A stretch of 64,000 bases of DNA from Bimuria novae-zelandiae CBS 107.79 (Eukaryota > Ascomycota > Dothideomycetes > Pleosporales > Didymosphaeriaceae). Below the pieces are notes generated by a model, which saw only the letters and a program-made list of their open reading frames with translations, was not told the origin of the DNA and ran no database searches. The translations under genes and the position numbers were made by a program. How positions within the stretch are numbered: position 1 is the first letter of the stretch; every line of letters begins with the position of its first letter. Of the stretch, positions 10,239 to 22,225 are shown piece after piece. The stretch spans positions 303,568-367,567 of the forward strand of contig ML976668.1 of NCBI GenBank assembly GCA_010015655.1, given 5' to 3'.

Positions 10239-11401
10239 TTGTTAGAGGAGGTAGTATAAAATATATACTATAATTAGGCGGAATTCGCATAAGAACATTT
10301 TAAGTTTTATAAGTAAATACTGTAGGTGCTAGGTAAGACGTAATACAAAAAAAAATTAGCATTTATAATACTATCGCAGTGGTTGCTAAAAGTCAACTAC
10401 TATTATCTAAAATTTTACCTTTAATAGCTGAACAAGGTGTAATTAACGTTGCTAAATAAATTAATATTATCTATTTTACGATAGCTACTGTAGATAAAGA
10501 GTTATAAAGGGAAAGACATTATTAGCATTTATAAAATATATTATTTTTAATAGGTTTTAGCACCTTAATATGTAATTTTATTATTAGGCAGACACGTGTA
10601 CGTGTAGACTTAATTAAATTTTAATTAAAAAGTGTCCGGTGCGTAGTGTATAGAAACTCTCTATTAACGTTATAAGCTCTTTATACTAAATTGTCTCTCT
10701 TCCTACGCAACTTGTCACGCTATTTACGCTCTTAATTCTCTTTATATACGTTTGCGGCACCCTTCTCATTGTTCTTTATAAGTCTATTATACCTAGATCG
10801 CCACCGAATCGCCATTATACGGAGGGGGAGGAGTAACAGCACTAGTAATATAAAATACTACTTTTATATAGCGTATAGTATTCCCGCGTTAGATAGATTT
10901 ATTAGCATATTAAGGTTAATTTACTTACGTTTAATAACGTTCTTAAATACTTAATTAATTTTACGTAGCTCTTTACCTAGTACTTAGTCTCTTTACTAGT
11001 TAAAACAGTGCTAAGTTTAATAGGCCAGCTTTACTATACTTTTATAAGTTAAGTCTTATTATACTAATACTAAAAAGCTCTCTAATATTGTAAATAGTAT
11101 TTTAACCTTTTACTACTAATTAATAATTTAACTCTATACTAACTAACTTATAGAGAGCGAGCTAGCGGCAATAACTATTATAAATTTATTTATACTAAGC
11201 TTAGATCTAGCACCTTTTTAGCTAATTTCTATAATGCCTTCTCCTTTACAGACCTCTTTCTAGCTAGCGAGAAACTCAGGCGTATATTATTATATAGCTT
11301 ATTAACTATATACTTGTCCTTTATAATATCACGTGTCTATGCTACCACTATAGTGCTATTCGCTAGGTAATAGTTTTAAAATAATTAGATTACCTAGGCG
11401 T
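10239..11401 (-). other. AT-rich interior of element B, no readable gene
   Basis: RIP-degraded DNA between two solo LTRs. On the minus strand one stretch near 10650-10760 keeps basic residues (E-R-K-x-R-D-K-L-R-R-K-R-D-N-L). This may belong to the second frame that starts at 12783. A 61-codon plus-strand ORF at 10769 looks like chance. Confidence 0.35.
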
Positions 11402-11406
11402 GCATT

Positions 11407-11851
11407 TGTTAAGCCCTTCGGGATAGCTAGTCTTAAAGGAGACTAAGGTTAGTTCTTAAGTAAAAGTAATATTAAAGTGGATAAGGGGTATTAATAGCTT
11501 ACGCATATTAATAAAGTTATTAGTATTAAAAATATAGCGCGGTTATAAACGAATTAACTAGAGCTAGAGTATAATCTAAATAATAGATTAATAAACTAGG
11601 TTAAATACAAAGATAAAGAGTCTATCTTTAGCGCTCCTATATACTGGTCTTAGACTGCTTGCTGGCGAGCGCTCGTCCTAGAGCGCTCTTCCCAGATCGC
11701 TCTTCAACGAGCGCTCTCTAGAGAGTAGTCACATGACTTCTCTAAGCGCTGTCGGCGCAGCAAACGAGGACAAGGATGTCTCCCACGTACACGCACCTTG
11801 ACTAAGTACTAAATGGTTTGCTGTCCCCATGTTGGATCATAGATCCTAACA
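11407..11851 (+). repeat. Solo LTR, family S1, copy 2
   Basis: 445 bp, TGTTAAGCCC to GATCCTAACA. Flanks are GCATT (11402-11406) and ACGTT (11852-11856), which fit a GCGTT duplication after one G-to-A change in each copy. It has a longer GC-rich palindromic block (GAGCGCTC units, 11660-11735) than copy 1. Confidence 0.85.
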
Positions 11852-11856
11852 ACGTT

Positions 11857-12621
11857 TAATCTAGCATACATATAAATAGTTGCTATAGTAAATATCCTAG
11901 CATTACTATTAATTACGTATATCGACTACAGGATCCTCACTAATAATAGTATATACAAGAACTTTTAGTAAGTTATATAATTAGTTATAAGTTATAGTAA
12001 GTCGCGGTAAAGAGCTCTAAAAGCTTTATAAGCTAAATACCCCCCCTATTACGTGTTTAATTATTTTTGCTAGTTTTTAGCTTTAATAGTGTTAAATTAA
12101 AGTTAACGTAAGTTACTTTAGTAATAGAATTTTTCTTTAACTCATACGCGCGCTTAGTAATCTCCCTAAAAGTAACGCTATTACTATATTTAAGAGACTA
12201 CGTAAGTCTATTGCTTAGGTATCTATAGTATATATATAACTATAGTTAAGTTTTTTAACGTAGTTTTAATAGGGAGAGTTAACTATAGGAGGTCTTATAT
12301 AATTTTATCTACCTACTACTAGAGCTCTACGTGGAAGTACGTACGTATTTTTATTTTAGTATTAAATTTAGCTTAAACTTCCTTCTGGCACAGGAACGCG
12401 CGCTAGCAATAAGTAATATATAGTTTACTTTATATAATTTTAGTAATTAATTAAATATATCCTTATTACACGTTTAGCTATTATTATTAAATACCCCCTT
12501 TAAAACGCAAATGCTCGTTTTCTAGCGACGTAGGCCTCTAAGCTAATTAACGTTCTTTATCCTTAGGGTAATTATTAACGTATATATGAAAGTCGTCGTC
12601 GTCAACGCCCTTTGGCAGAGG
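11857..12621 (-). other. AT-rich interior of element B, decayed minus-strand frame
   Basis: Continuation of the second frame of element B with numerous stops. Short coding-like pieces remain (for example S-L-E-N-E-H-L-R-F-K-G-G-I near 12500-12540). No domain is recognisable. Confidence 0.35.
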
Positions 12622-12783
12622 TTATTCCTCCTGTATAGGTCCTTCCTCCTCTATGCCGGCAAATAGTACGATGGCCAGGAGTGCTCTTGTCGGTAGGGCC
12701 TTTTTTGGCGCACTGCGCTTCCTTAGAGGATTGTAGCCAGCGTTAAACACCTGGTTTGCCTTCCTTTTGCGGGTACTCGGCAT
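12622..12783 (-). pseudogene. Start of a second, convergent frame in element B
   Basis: An ATG at 12783 opens a 53-codon frame beginning MPSTRKRKANQVFNAGYNPL, lysine- and arginine-rich, ending at a TAA (12622-12624). The frame stays coding-like beyond the stop (K-G-V-D-D-D-D-F-H-I-Y), so the stop is probably a RIP mutation. The first 25 bases of this frame survive as a RIP-mutated version in element A, so it is native to the family. It points towards the plus-strand transposase. No domain recognised. Confidence 0.5.
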
Positions 12784-12961
12784 GATACATATACTACATA
12801 GCAGCTAACTACCTTTATATATTTCTTAGTAAGTTAATTTTCCTGTATTATATCGTCTCTTATATAATTTTAGGTCTACGGCGAGGAAGCGATTACCTAA
12901 CAAGCGTGCAGCTATTTAGAAACTTGCCCTAAGTGGGTCGGGACGGTCTTTTGCAAAGCGT

Positions 12962-13031
12962 TATATTTACATAGGATCCGCATCCCTGTTGTGCGCGGAC
13001 CACCGACATTACTTTCGCCGGACACCACAGT
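12962..13031 (-). repeat. Second copy of the dispersed repeat fragment
   Basis: Read on the minus strand it matches 6143-6212 (CGAAAGTAATGTC, GGTGGTCCGCGC, GCGGAT shared). It lies between the right end of element B and the left end of P1, so both transposons inserted into or beside it. Confidence 0.5.
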
Positions 13032-13199
13032 ACCGTATTGACGCACGTGCCACCCTGGTTCGCGTAGCGCCCCACTAATAGCATGCTCATCACCACAAAG
13101 ATGAGGCTGCAGAGAGCCACAAAATAGCTATTATTACGAGATTTTTTAGTAGACAGACTTGTAATGTGCTCGTAATTAGTATTAACTATTTATATTTAC

Positions 13200-14518
13200 T
13201 TAGGAGAGTAATTATATAGCTATAAAAGTTAACTTTTAGTAAAGTAGCTAGTATAGCTTTTAAACATCTTTTTAAAGCTACACTACTACTAGCGCATCTT
13301 TTAGGCTTAGGCTTTAAAATAGGAGCCTTTAAGGCTTTACGCTTACCCTTTTATATAGTTTAAAATCCTTTTTTTATATTTTAAGCTACTCTTTTTACCT
13401 CGCGCAGGCTTTCTATTTAGTCTTTATTTAATTTCTCTCTACTTTAGCTCTTTCTTTTTTTATACGCTTCTCCTCCTTCTCTTTCCCTCTAAGTAGCTTA
13501 GTAGACTTTTAAAGCTCTTCCTTATACTAAAGTTATTTATCTACTTTCTTGCGTGCACGTGCCTCTCTAATTTAATAAAAAGACTAGAGTACTATACTAC
13601 TATAGTACTCTTGTCTTTACTATAAGTTAAGAAACCTACTACGCTTTTATAATACTTCCTTATATAAAAAGTGTTACTTAAGTCCTTATTCTCGTGTTAA
13701 AGTAATTAGTTTTATACCTAAATATAGTAAAGTATTTAAAAAGCACCTTTAACTCCTTAGTAGTAATATTTTTTAGAGTAGACTATATAAGATAGTTTAA
13801 ATAACTTTATTTTGCCACTTTAAAAGCTTTTAGAGTTACTTTCCTTAACTTCTCTTACTTATTAGTAAAATATTTAAGTTTAACTATGCGGTCCTTAGGC
13901 TATATACTAGTAGTTTTAAAGGACTTTAAGATAATCTTTATTTTAAAGAAAGACGTCTAAGCACTCTAGAATAATAATAAAAAGTTTTTTTAATTAGTAC
14001 TATCTCTTAGCTATTTTAAAGGTAATTAGTAAGAATATTAGTATAAGAGCTAAAGAGAAGTTTAAAGTAAATAATATTAAATAGTTAAAGTATATAGGCA
14101 GAGTAGGGGGAAAACATAGCTAGTAGTATAAAATAAAAGTTATAGTACTTAAGTAACTCTATTATTAGGTAACTACTATAATTATTGAGTATAAAGAGAC
14201 TATAGATATAGTAATTAAAAACCTGCTTTAGCTACGCTAAACTAGTATTATTATCTATTTAGCCTAATAGAGTTAAGCTAATAAAGACGTCGTGCTTGCT
14301 AGCTTTAATACTAGCTATTTAAGTTAACTATAATAATTTAAATATACTTAAAAAAGAGAGTAGATAAGAGAGTGCTTCTATAAGCGTAAATAATTATTAA
14401 TATAGTTACTTACTTATAAAAGTTATTTTATAATAAATTTTTACTTCTCATTTCTCTTAAGCTACTTAGCTAAAAACTCGTTTAAAGCGTCTTATAACAC
14501 TAATTAAAATCTCTTTTT
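13200..14518 (-). pseudogene. P1 transposase relic, C-terminal half
   Basis: Minus-strand decayed frame ending in a lysine-rich, coiled-coil-like tail resembling the tail of P2. It is interrupted by R1 at 14519-14523. The N-terminal continuation is at 21754-22225. No intact ORF remains. Confidence 0.6.
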
Positions 14519-14523
14519 ATTTC

Positions 14524-14695
14524 TGTTGCAAAAGGCACCTTACTAGAGCTTTCTACGCTAGCTAGGGTTGAGCCGAGTAGCCAAGCAGCCAAGCACGCGA
14601 TCCTCTAAACCTATAAATAGCTAGTTGTCGTAGAGCTTCCTCTCCTTAATAGACTTTGTTTTCGAGCTCCCTAATCGTTGTAACTATACGCTATA
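14524..14695 (+). repeat. 5' LTR of R1
   Basis: 172 bp. It aligns along its whole length with 21577-21748; differences are mainly C/T or G/A. Begins TGTTGCAAAAGGCACC. Confidence 0.9.
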
Positions 14696-14789
14696 GTTAT
14701 AAGCATAGTACCTTTATAACGTTTTATAATATACTTACTTTATACTAGCTAATAATTATAATAGTAAACTATTCTTTGTTCCTTATTAT

Positions 14790-15012
14790 TGTCCGATTAT
14801 ATAGCCTCTATCTGTTGTGGATATAAGGCTGGAGCACTCTCTCTTTTGTACTATTCTAAATAGGGCTAACGCTGCAGCGGCACTTATTTGGAGCCTCGCA
14901 CACATCTGCATTCCAGGAACACAGAACACGAACATTATTAATTAATTATTATATCTATTAAATTCTCATTATTGCATTATCTTAAAGTGATAGAACACTA
15001 TTAAATCTAATA
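14790..15012 (+). repeat. 5' LTR of Copia-1
   Basis: 223 bp, TGTCCGATTATATAGCC to TCTAATA. The first half is nearly identical to the 3' LTR. The last ~90 bp carry many CpA-to-TpA changes relative to it. Confidence 0.95.
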
Positions 15013-15039
15013 ATTAAGAGTCTTATTGCCTCCGCCAAG

Positions 15040-18000
15040 CTAATTGTAATAGCCCTATCGACCCTTAGAGATCCCACAGTGATCCTGACTAACTACACGA
15101 ACTACACACCGTGGCTAAACCAGCTAAAAATAAAATCCTAATTCTTAAAGGTTTGGAACATTATTAACCCAGCGCTGATAGATGAACTAAGATAGAAACC
15201 CGTAATGCCGATACCTCCCGCGATAGGTAACTACCAGCCAAGCACGGCGTATACGACTGCGAATCCGAACAATATGCTAATAATGCCCTTATATCTATCG
15301 ATGGCAGGCGCGAAAGCATACAAAGACGATAGTAATTATTATAAAGGATAGCTAGAAATATATAAGATTATAGATCGCGAATACCAAGAGGAACAGGTTA
15401 GCCTAAACTAAGTAATTACTATTATCTAATTAACAGTTTCTGCGCATCTCTAGAACAACTACTACCTCTTAGATTAATTAATTAGGTAGTGGATTAATAA
15501 CCTCACGATTATAGTTAGGATAGACCTATAAGACGAATACAGACGATTAAGGGCAAGATACTAAGAAGCCCTTAAGCTAATAAGAATAGCTAGATTATAG
15601 GCTACATGGCTATTTAAGTACAATTATGCAGCCACAAAAGCAGAGACTAATTAGGTCCTAAAGCTTTAAAGGCTAGACTTAGTTAAAGAAGACTTTATAA
15701 AGGTAGTTGTCTATGTCGCACCTATGTAGGTAACGACCTTTTAGCAATATGGAAGCAAGGATATAGCTATCTTATAGAAGCATATAATAAAACTCTTTTA
15801 AAACTACATAATCCTGCAGCACCTAATCGAGGGTAAATAAAAGGACGCTTTTACTACTGCAGGTTCATTTCTCGCTAACGGTGGTGAATCCACCTAGGCT
15901 ACAGATAAGGACGCCTCTCTTATGGATAAAGTAGCAATATTAAAATATCAGGGTAGACCTCGTAAATAACGAAATAATAGTTAACGTACTAGAGCCAAGC
16001 GGTCCGCGATTATAGATAATAAGCTAGTAATAGCTAGTAGCCTTAAGTGCCCTGCTTATAAACAATGCTATAGTCTACAAGACTACTTCTACGCTTTCCT
16101 AGACAAATAACTAGAATAGTTTAGGCCAAAGCCGAGCATGGTTGCCCTAATTAAGTTTAGGCTAGAGAATGACCCTGCGCTTTAAGAAAGCCTAAGGATA
16201 ATAAAGAGGGCTAGATTATAAGCACCTATAATTAAATTATCGCATACTCCTACTCTAACTCGAATTACTAAGGCTAATGATAAGTGACTAGATAGACGCA
16301 AGATTACTAAAATCCTAGCGAGCTTTAACGCCGCATCTTTCTACACTAAATTAAATACATACCTATTACGATGCTTAGCCATACTTAATTTAGGCACAAC
16401 CTGCTATGTCTTTAACGACATCGATCGCTTTGTCTTATACTAGCTACTAGCGCCAGGAGACTTTATATAGGCAGGGAATACACAAATATGGATTAAAGGA
16501 TACAAGAGCGTTTATCTTAACATACAAAGTGCAAGCAGCAATTAAATAATATAGCTAGATAATATAGCCTATTGCCTTAATTTGCTCTACAACCTTATAT
16601 CGTTCTAATTACTCTAGAGGCAAGGCCTTTAGTGGGACATAAGGGCAAACCTAACGACTCTAAAGAGAAGAGACAATACTATGCTAACAGAACTCTAAGA
16701 ATTACATAGATAATAAGTGTTAGAATATAGAACAAGGCTAGTAAGTAGTATTCCTACTAATGCTACGCACGCCACTCACAAGACTAACACACGCACTAAA
16801 CAAAGACCGTAGAAGATAAACGCATAGACCTAGTACTAGCAATTAGGCTATCCAGGCCCTTAGGCCCTCAAACACCTCGTGCAGTAATCTAAGGGGGTGA
16901 GGATTAAAGGTCTCCTTACGGTAAAATGTGACGCCTGCGGCAAAGCAAAACTAAAACGGCAAATACGCCGGCAAGCCAGGGAGCGAACTAAAGGCCTTGG
17001 CGAGCGAGTTGTAATAGACTTTCACGACTATGAAGCAGATAGCTTAACAAGAGAGAAGAGCTAAATACTAATTACTAATTAATTCTCTAGCTTCGCATAG
17101 GACTTCTACTTTAAGAATAACCGCCTAGCATGGTTAATTATTAAATTACTTAGCACTTTTGTACGGTTTATAGAAGTACAATACAACGTTATAGTGAAAG
17201 TAATTAAATCTAATAATAAGATCTTCTCTATTAAGGCTAATATTAAGAAGTGGTGCGCGGCGTAAGGTATTAAGATTAAGCTTTTAGCACTAGATACTTA
17301 AGCATAAAATAGAGGAGCGGAACGCTTAAAGGGTGTAATTAAGGAAAAAGCGCGCGCAATGCGACTTAACTTTAATCTACTATAGTAAATATGGCCTAAG
17401 ATCACGCGAGCCGCAGTCTACCTGTATAATTAAATGCTAAACTATACTAACTAATAGCGATCTCTATATAAAGTGTTCTTTATAACAGTAGCCTTTTAGA
17501 ATAGCATTGTTACCTAACTAAAGAAGCCTAATTAAGCTTACCTAAAAGCATATAGCTGCAAAGCGTTTGCAATAACTAACGACACAAAACGTGGCAAAAG
17601 TAGGCTTTAGAGGCTTAACCCTAAAGCATAGATTAGCTACCTTATTAGCTACAGATTAACTAACATTTAGAGAATATGGATTCCCTCTCTAGCAAAGACA
17701 ATTAGTACTCGCGATGTAATATTTAATAAGGATACTATATTCTTAGGCAAAACTAAAGACCTAATAGACAACCTTATACATAGCATATTAGAAGAAATAG
17801 CAGCCTAGGTGCGATCAGTAGAGTTACCTCCCTCACCTTAACAAGAGCATGCCACTAAGTCCTTCTTTAAGGATAAGACAATTAGTAAAGCGCCAAAGGA
17901 AGAGGCTCCTAAGTGTAGGCAAGACAGGAGAGCTAGGTACGAATATCTAACGCCTCTATTAACGCTGCCACTAGTGACACTCCTTGCACAACTAATGGCA

Positions 18001-19760
18001 GGAGACAATTAAGCTATACTACTATAAATAGTGTAAACAGGATAGTTGCAAACAAGCCTATAGGCCGCAGCCTTTATAGCAGGCACCGAAGCTGGCAGCA
18101 GCGGCAAATACAAAGACAAGACTCTTAATAAGGCACAGCTTCGACAAATAATTACATTAGGTAAGAAGCCACATCGAAGTGTGCTTCCAGAGCCACCCAC
18201 ATACTAAAGCAAGCTCGAAGATCACCCTCTTTATAATATATAGAAGGAAGCAGAACGATCCCATCTATAGAGCCACAAGGAAATAAAGTCTTGGAGCGAG
18301 GTCGCAGCAGCTCTAGTAAAGGTAGTAGGCTATCAAATCCTCGACTGCATGTAGGTATATACCTACAAATTTAATAAACACTATTAATTGCAGAAATGCA
18401 AAGCAAGGCTAGTGGTGCGAGGCGATTAATAGTAGCACCTTACCTCGTAAGAAACCTACGCCGCAATACTTGCAGGATAATTATTCCGCATGCTTATAGT
18501 AATTGCAGCTCGTATTAACTTAGAGCTTATCTAACACGACGTTACCAACGCGTTTGTCTATACAAAGCTGGGCAGAGAAATCTACATGAGAATGCCTCGC
18601 GGCTACTCGCGAGCAGGCATAGTCCTTAAACTATATAAAGCACTGTATGGACTGCGCATATCTTTACTACTCTAGCAAAGAGAGTTTATATTAACGCTCC
18701 GTAATATTAGCTTTAAAATAGTGCCCCACGAGCCATGCTGCCTTATTAAGGACGGCATTATTATATTCTTCTATGTGGATAATCTTATTATCGCCTATTA
18801 GAAGAATCACGAGCCTGCAGCAAAAGCAGCTATTAAAGAGATAAGAACTAAATTTACCCTTACTAGCGGGAAAGACCTGTAATAGTTTCTAGGAATTAAA
18901 ATTATTAGGGACCGCTTAAACAAAAAGATCTGGCTTTTACAAGCATTATACGTCGACAAAATATCGCGCCTTATTAATTACTATAAGATTCGCCACAATA
19001 CCCTAATAGGTTTAATCGAATTACTTCTAAGAACAGGACTAGCTAGTAAGGGTGAGATTAATTAATACTAGCGCAAAGTTAGATTAATTCTCTATGCTAT
19101 AGTTATAACTTAACTAGATATTGCCTTTGCAAGCTCTAGATTATCACGATTCTTATCTAACCTAAGCAAAGAGTACTAAGTAGCTACTAACTAAGTTCTT
19201 CTCTATCTTGCTAATACTAAATTACTAGGTCTTTAGCTTAGGGGTGCAGATACTCTAGAAGTAGCAAGCGACGCATCCTTTGCCAATAATACACTTAATC
19301 GCAAGAGTTTACAAGGATACGTTATTAAATTATTTAGTAGCCTAATTGCCTGGAAAGCAAGCAAGCAAGATATAGTTATTATATTAATAATAAAGGCCAA
19401 ACTTCTAGCGCTTTTACAAGTAGCTAAGGAGGCCATCTTCACTTCACGATTACTCTAGAAGCTCCAGATCACTATAAGCAATTGCCTAATTATAATTAAC
19501 TACGATAATTAATAGACTATTCGCCTTATTACTAAAGAAATCGTAAAGCTGCAGACTAAGCTCCGCCATGTAGATATCCACAATTATTGGCTAAGACAAG
19601 AAGTTACACTTAGGATAATTAAGGTGGACTATTAACGCTTAGAGGACATGGTTGCAGATAGACTTATAAAGGCCTTACTAGTAAATAAATAAAGCAAGTT
19701 TCTAAATAGGCTAGGACTTAAAGATATATTAGATAAGATTACTAATTAAGAGGTTGCCCT
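15040..19760 (+). pseudogene. Copia-1 gag-pol polyprotein, RIP-inactivated
   Basis: A single plus-strand frame is recognisable through scattered stops. The gag part lies at about 15050-16300. Integrase-like sequence is at 16700-17500. The reverse transcriptase contains a D-V-T-N-A-F-V-Y-T-K-L motif, L-Y-K-A-L-Y-G-L and F-Y-V-D-N-L-I-I at about 18540-18800 (the family has Y-V-D-D). The RNase H part has D-A-S-F-A-N and K-S-L-Q-G-Y near 19270-19320. Stops are nearly all TAG/TAA where CAG, CAA or TGG is expected. Mutation is milder than in the neighbouring DNA transposons. Confidence 0.85.
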
Positions 19761-19860
19761 GTAGGATCTACAGCAGAGGATAGAGGCCTTTAAGTTAGAA
19801 TAATGGACAGATGAATAATGCGAAGGTCCAGCTTGAGGATAAGCCCAAGCTGAGGGGGTG

Positions 19861-20083
19861 TGTCCGATTATATAGCCTCTATCTGTTGTGGATATAAGGC
19901 TGGAGCACTCTCTCTTTTGTACTATTCTAAATAGGGCTAGCGCTGCAGCGGCACTTATTTGGAGCCTCGCACACATCTGCATTCTAGGAACACAGAACAC
20001 GAACATCATCAATTAATCATCACATCCATCAAATTCTCATCATTGCATTATCTCAAAGTGACAGAACACTATCAAATCTGACA
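19861..20083 (+). repeat. 3' LTR of Copia-1
   Basis: 223 bp, ending TCTGACA. It keeps CATCATCAATTAATCATCA where the 5' LTR has CATTATTAATTAATTATTA. Confidence 0.95.
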
Positions 20084-20099
20084 ATTATCCTTACGCTTA

Positions 20100-21560
20100 C
20101 GTCTTAACGCTTACAACCTATAATAGAGCTAGACTATATAATAACCGCTATAAAGCTTTTAGCAAGTAACTAACTTATAAATTATAACTTATTTCTACCT
20201 TAGTACGCGTAGCTTAAGTACCACGCGAAGGCTTAAGGGATATAGAGTTATATTAACCCTAAGGCTCCTAAGTAAATAAATATACACAACCAGGCTCTAG
20301 AGCTACTAGATATAAATACTAGGGGCAAGCCCCGTGCATAATAGCTTAAGCGCTATAAGCTAGAGTCTACTATTTATAGTTAGCTTATAATAAAGCTTCA
20401 GGCACTTTAGAACTAGGTCTACACTATAGTTAATTTATAAAGGCTAGAGCTTATAATACTATAGTTAAGTAAGTAGTAGACGCTGCAGGCGCTAATTAGA
20501 GAACTTAAGGATAATCTCTGTCTAAGTAATGATAATTAGAAGGAGCAGGTACAACATACATACAGAGAGGTCACCCTACGCCCACAGAGCAGCAGAACAA
20601 CAGACATAACTAAATGGCTATCTGAATAGAACCGCGTACACGCTAACGCTGTGCTCCTAGATCTCTTAAAGATAAAGAGTACGCTGCTAATAAAGGATTT
20701 CCTACGCTTAGTACTATAATACAACTATAAGTAGGCTTAAAAAGAGCTTAATAACCTATTACGACCAGGCGTAGTAGTAACTTTATCTCTAGAAGGATAC
20801 GCTTGCTAGCTCGCGTAGCTTAACTAAATAACTAAGCATGTAGGTATGTACGCTACGCTTAGAGGGCGTACTCCTAATACAAGCTATAAGTGCCTTTATA
20901 GAGTAAATAGCTAGCATTAATAGAAGCCTATAAAGTGTAACCACCTTTAGTACGCGCTCTAGGGAGAAGCTCCTTATAAGTTTTATAATAAGCCTATAAG
21001 TAAGGAGATTAGTAAAATTAAAAGCTAGATTTAAAAGGATTAGTAGAAAGTGTTATTAACTAAGCTTAAGTATAAGGGGTAGATAGTAGACCCTCCTCTA
21101 GTCTTTCTAGGGAATATTAAAGTATAGATTATAATAAGCCTATAAGCAAGTAAGCCTTTGCTAGCTAGGCACTATAATTTTATAGCTACCTATTTTTTAT
21201 ATTTATATACGCAGGTACTCGCACGGGTCACGTTATAAGTAGATAGCTACCCTTAAATATTTATTAAAGCTCTATAGTAGAAGTACGCTACTCCTTTTAT
21301 TTCTTTACTTTTCTACGTAGGTACTCGCGCGGGTCACGTTGCAAGTAAATAGTTACTTTTAAACGTTTATTAAAGCTTTATAGTAGAAGTACGCTGCTCC
21401 CTTTTCTTTTTTACCTTTTTATTAAAACTATATATAAACTAGCTGCTTAGACTAATTACCTAGCGAGCTAGGGATCTAAGCTAGACGCTTTTTAAGCTTT
21501 ACGTGCAAGTTCGCTATCTTTTATACTATAAGATACTATTTAGCTTATCGTGCTACGCTC
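20100..21560 (+). pseudogene. Internal region of R1, gag-like relic
   Basis: Plus-strand fragments read as a basic, coding-like protein in several frames with many stops. The region 20530-20720 is the least mutated (T-L-R-P-Q-S-S-R-T-T-D-I-T-K-W-L). A cysteine/histidine-containing stretch near 20880-20960 could be a zinc knuckle. No protease, integrase or reverse transcriptase motif was seen. Confidence 0.45.
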
Positions 21561-21576
21561 TATAAGCTAGGGGGTA

Positions 21577-21748
21577 TATTATAAAAGGCACTTTACTAGA
21601 GCTTTCTATACTAGCTAGGGTTAAGCTAAGTAGCTAAGTAGCTAAGCACGCGATCCCTTAAACTTATAAATAGCTAGTCGTCGTAGAGCTTCCTCTCCTT
21701 AATAGACTTTGTTTTCGAGCTCCCTGATCGTTGTGACTGTGCACCATA
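21577..21748 (+). repeat. 3' LTR of R1
   Basis: 172 bp. It starts TATTATAAAAGG (RIP form of TGTTGCAAAAGG) and ends CACCATA, followed by the target duplication ATTTC. Confidence 0.9.
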
Positions 21749-21753
21749 ATTTC

Positions 21754-22225
21754 TATTATAGGTATTATATAATAGTATATTATACTCTTTTATCTTAAGG
21801 TATAACAGGTTAAAGTACGCCTTATACTTGGTTTTAAAGTTAGCTTTATAGTAGTTAAAGTCTATTTCTTTAGTTTATTTATAAATAAGAATTTTACTAT
21901 TTTAGTATAAGAAGCGCGTTATCTAGGCGTAACTTATAAACTCTTTAGTATTTAAAAACGCATAATTTTATAATATCTCTCTTATTAGAGGTAGTCCTTT
22001 TAGGAATAGATTTTTAATATACTATATAAGCTTAGCTTTTTAATATAAATTAAGTTTCCGTTAAGAGGTATTCTTAGCTTCTTATAGGGCTTAATAGTCT
22101 TAGTATCTTCAGGCTAACGTAGATCTTAATATACTTTACTACTTAATAATTACCCTATAAAAAGACTTTTTTAGTTTAGCGCTTTTAATTATTCTAAGTG
22201 CGGTCTCTATAGCTATTATAGTTGT
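21754..22225 (-). pseudogene. P1 transposase relic, N-terminal half
   Basis: Minus-strand frame from about 22225 with the N-terminal helix-turn-helix region of a pogo transposase (I-A-I-E-T-A-L near the start). Later comes a decayed L-P-L-I-R-E-I-L-x-N-Y-A-F string. It breaks at the R1 insertion site. Confidence 0.6.

Larger units (their letters stand above)
8386..12961 (+). mobile_element. RIP-degraded Tc1/IS630-type transposon B with three solo LTRs inside
   Basis: TA-flanked (8384-8385, 12962-12963). The left end GTGCTTTGCAAAAGAC pairs with the right end, whose inverse reads ACGCTTTGCAAAAGACCG. Both lead to TTAGGTAATCGCTTCC-like sequence. Plus-strand transposase relics occupy the left part. 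A separate minus-strand frame starts just inside the right end. Solo LTRs at 9110-9508, 9848-10233 and 11407-11851 interrupt it. Across the second of these, the sequence rejoins exactly as in uninterrupted element A. Without insertions the element would be about 3.3 kb. Confidence 0.75.
14790..20083 (+). mobile_element. Full-length Copia element Copia-1, nested in R1
   Basis: 5294 bp with 223-bp LTRs (14790-15012, 19861-20083) and the perfect duplication ATTAT (14785-14789, 20084-20088). It inserted about 95 bp downstream of the 5' LTR of R1. A purine tract (GCTGAGGGGGTG) sits before the 3' LTR. Gag, integrase, reverse transcriptase and RNase H regions follow in the order typical of Copia. 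Confidence 0.95.
14524..21748 (+). mobile_element. LTR retrotransposon R1, short and probably non-autonomous
   Basis: The two 172-bp LTRs (14524-14695, 21577-21748) start TGTTGCAAAAGGC / TATTATAAAAGGC. The element is flanked by ATTTC (14519-14523, 21749-21753). Without nested Copia-1 its internal region is only about 1.6 kb, too small for a full gag-pol. A purine tract (GCTAGGGGGTA) precedes the 3' LTR. Only gag-like relics are seen, so it may be a deleted or non-autonomous element. Confidence 0.85.

Noticed and set aside
10769..10954. 61-codon ORF in the left island
   Set aside because: Inside RIP-degraded DNA; the opposite strand has more coding-like residues.
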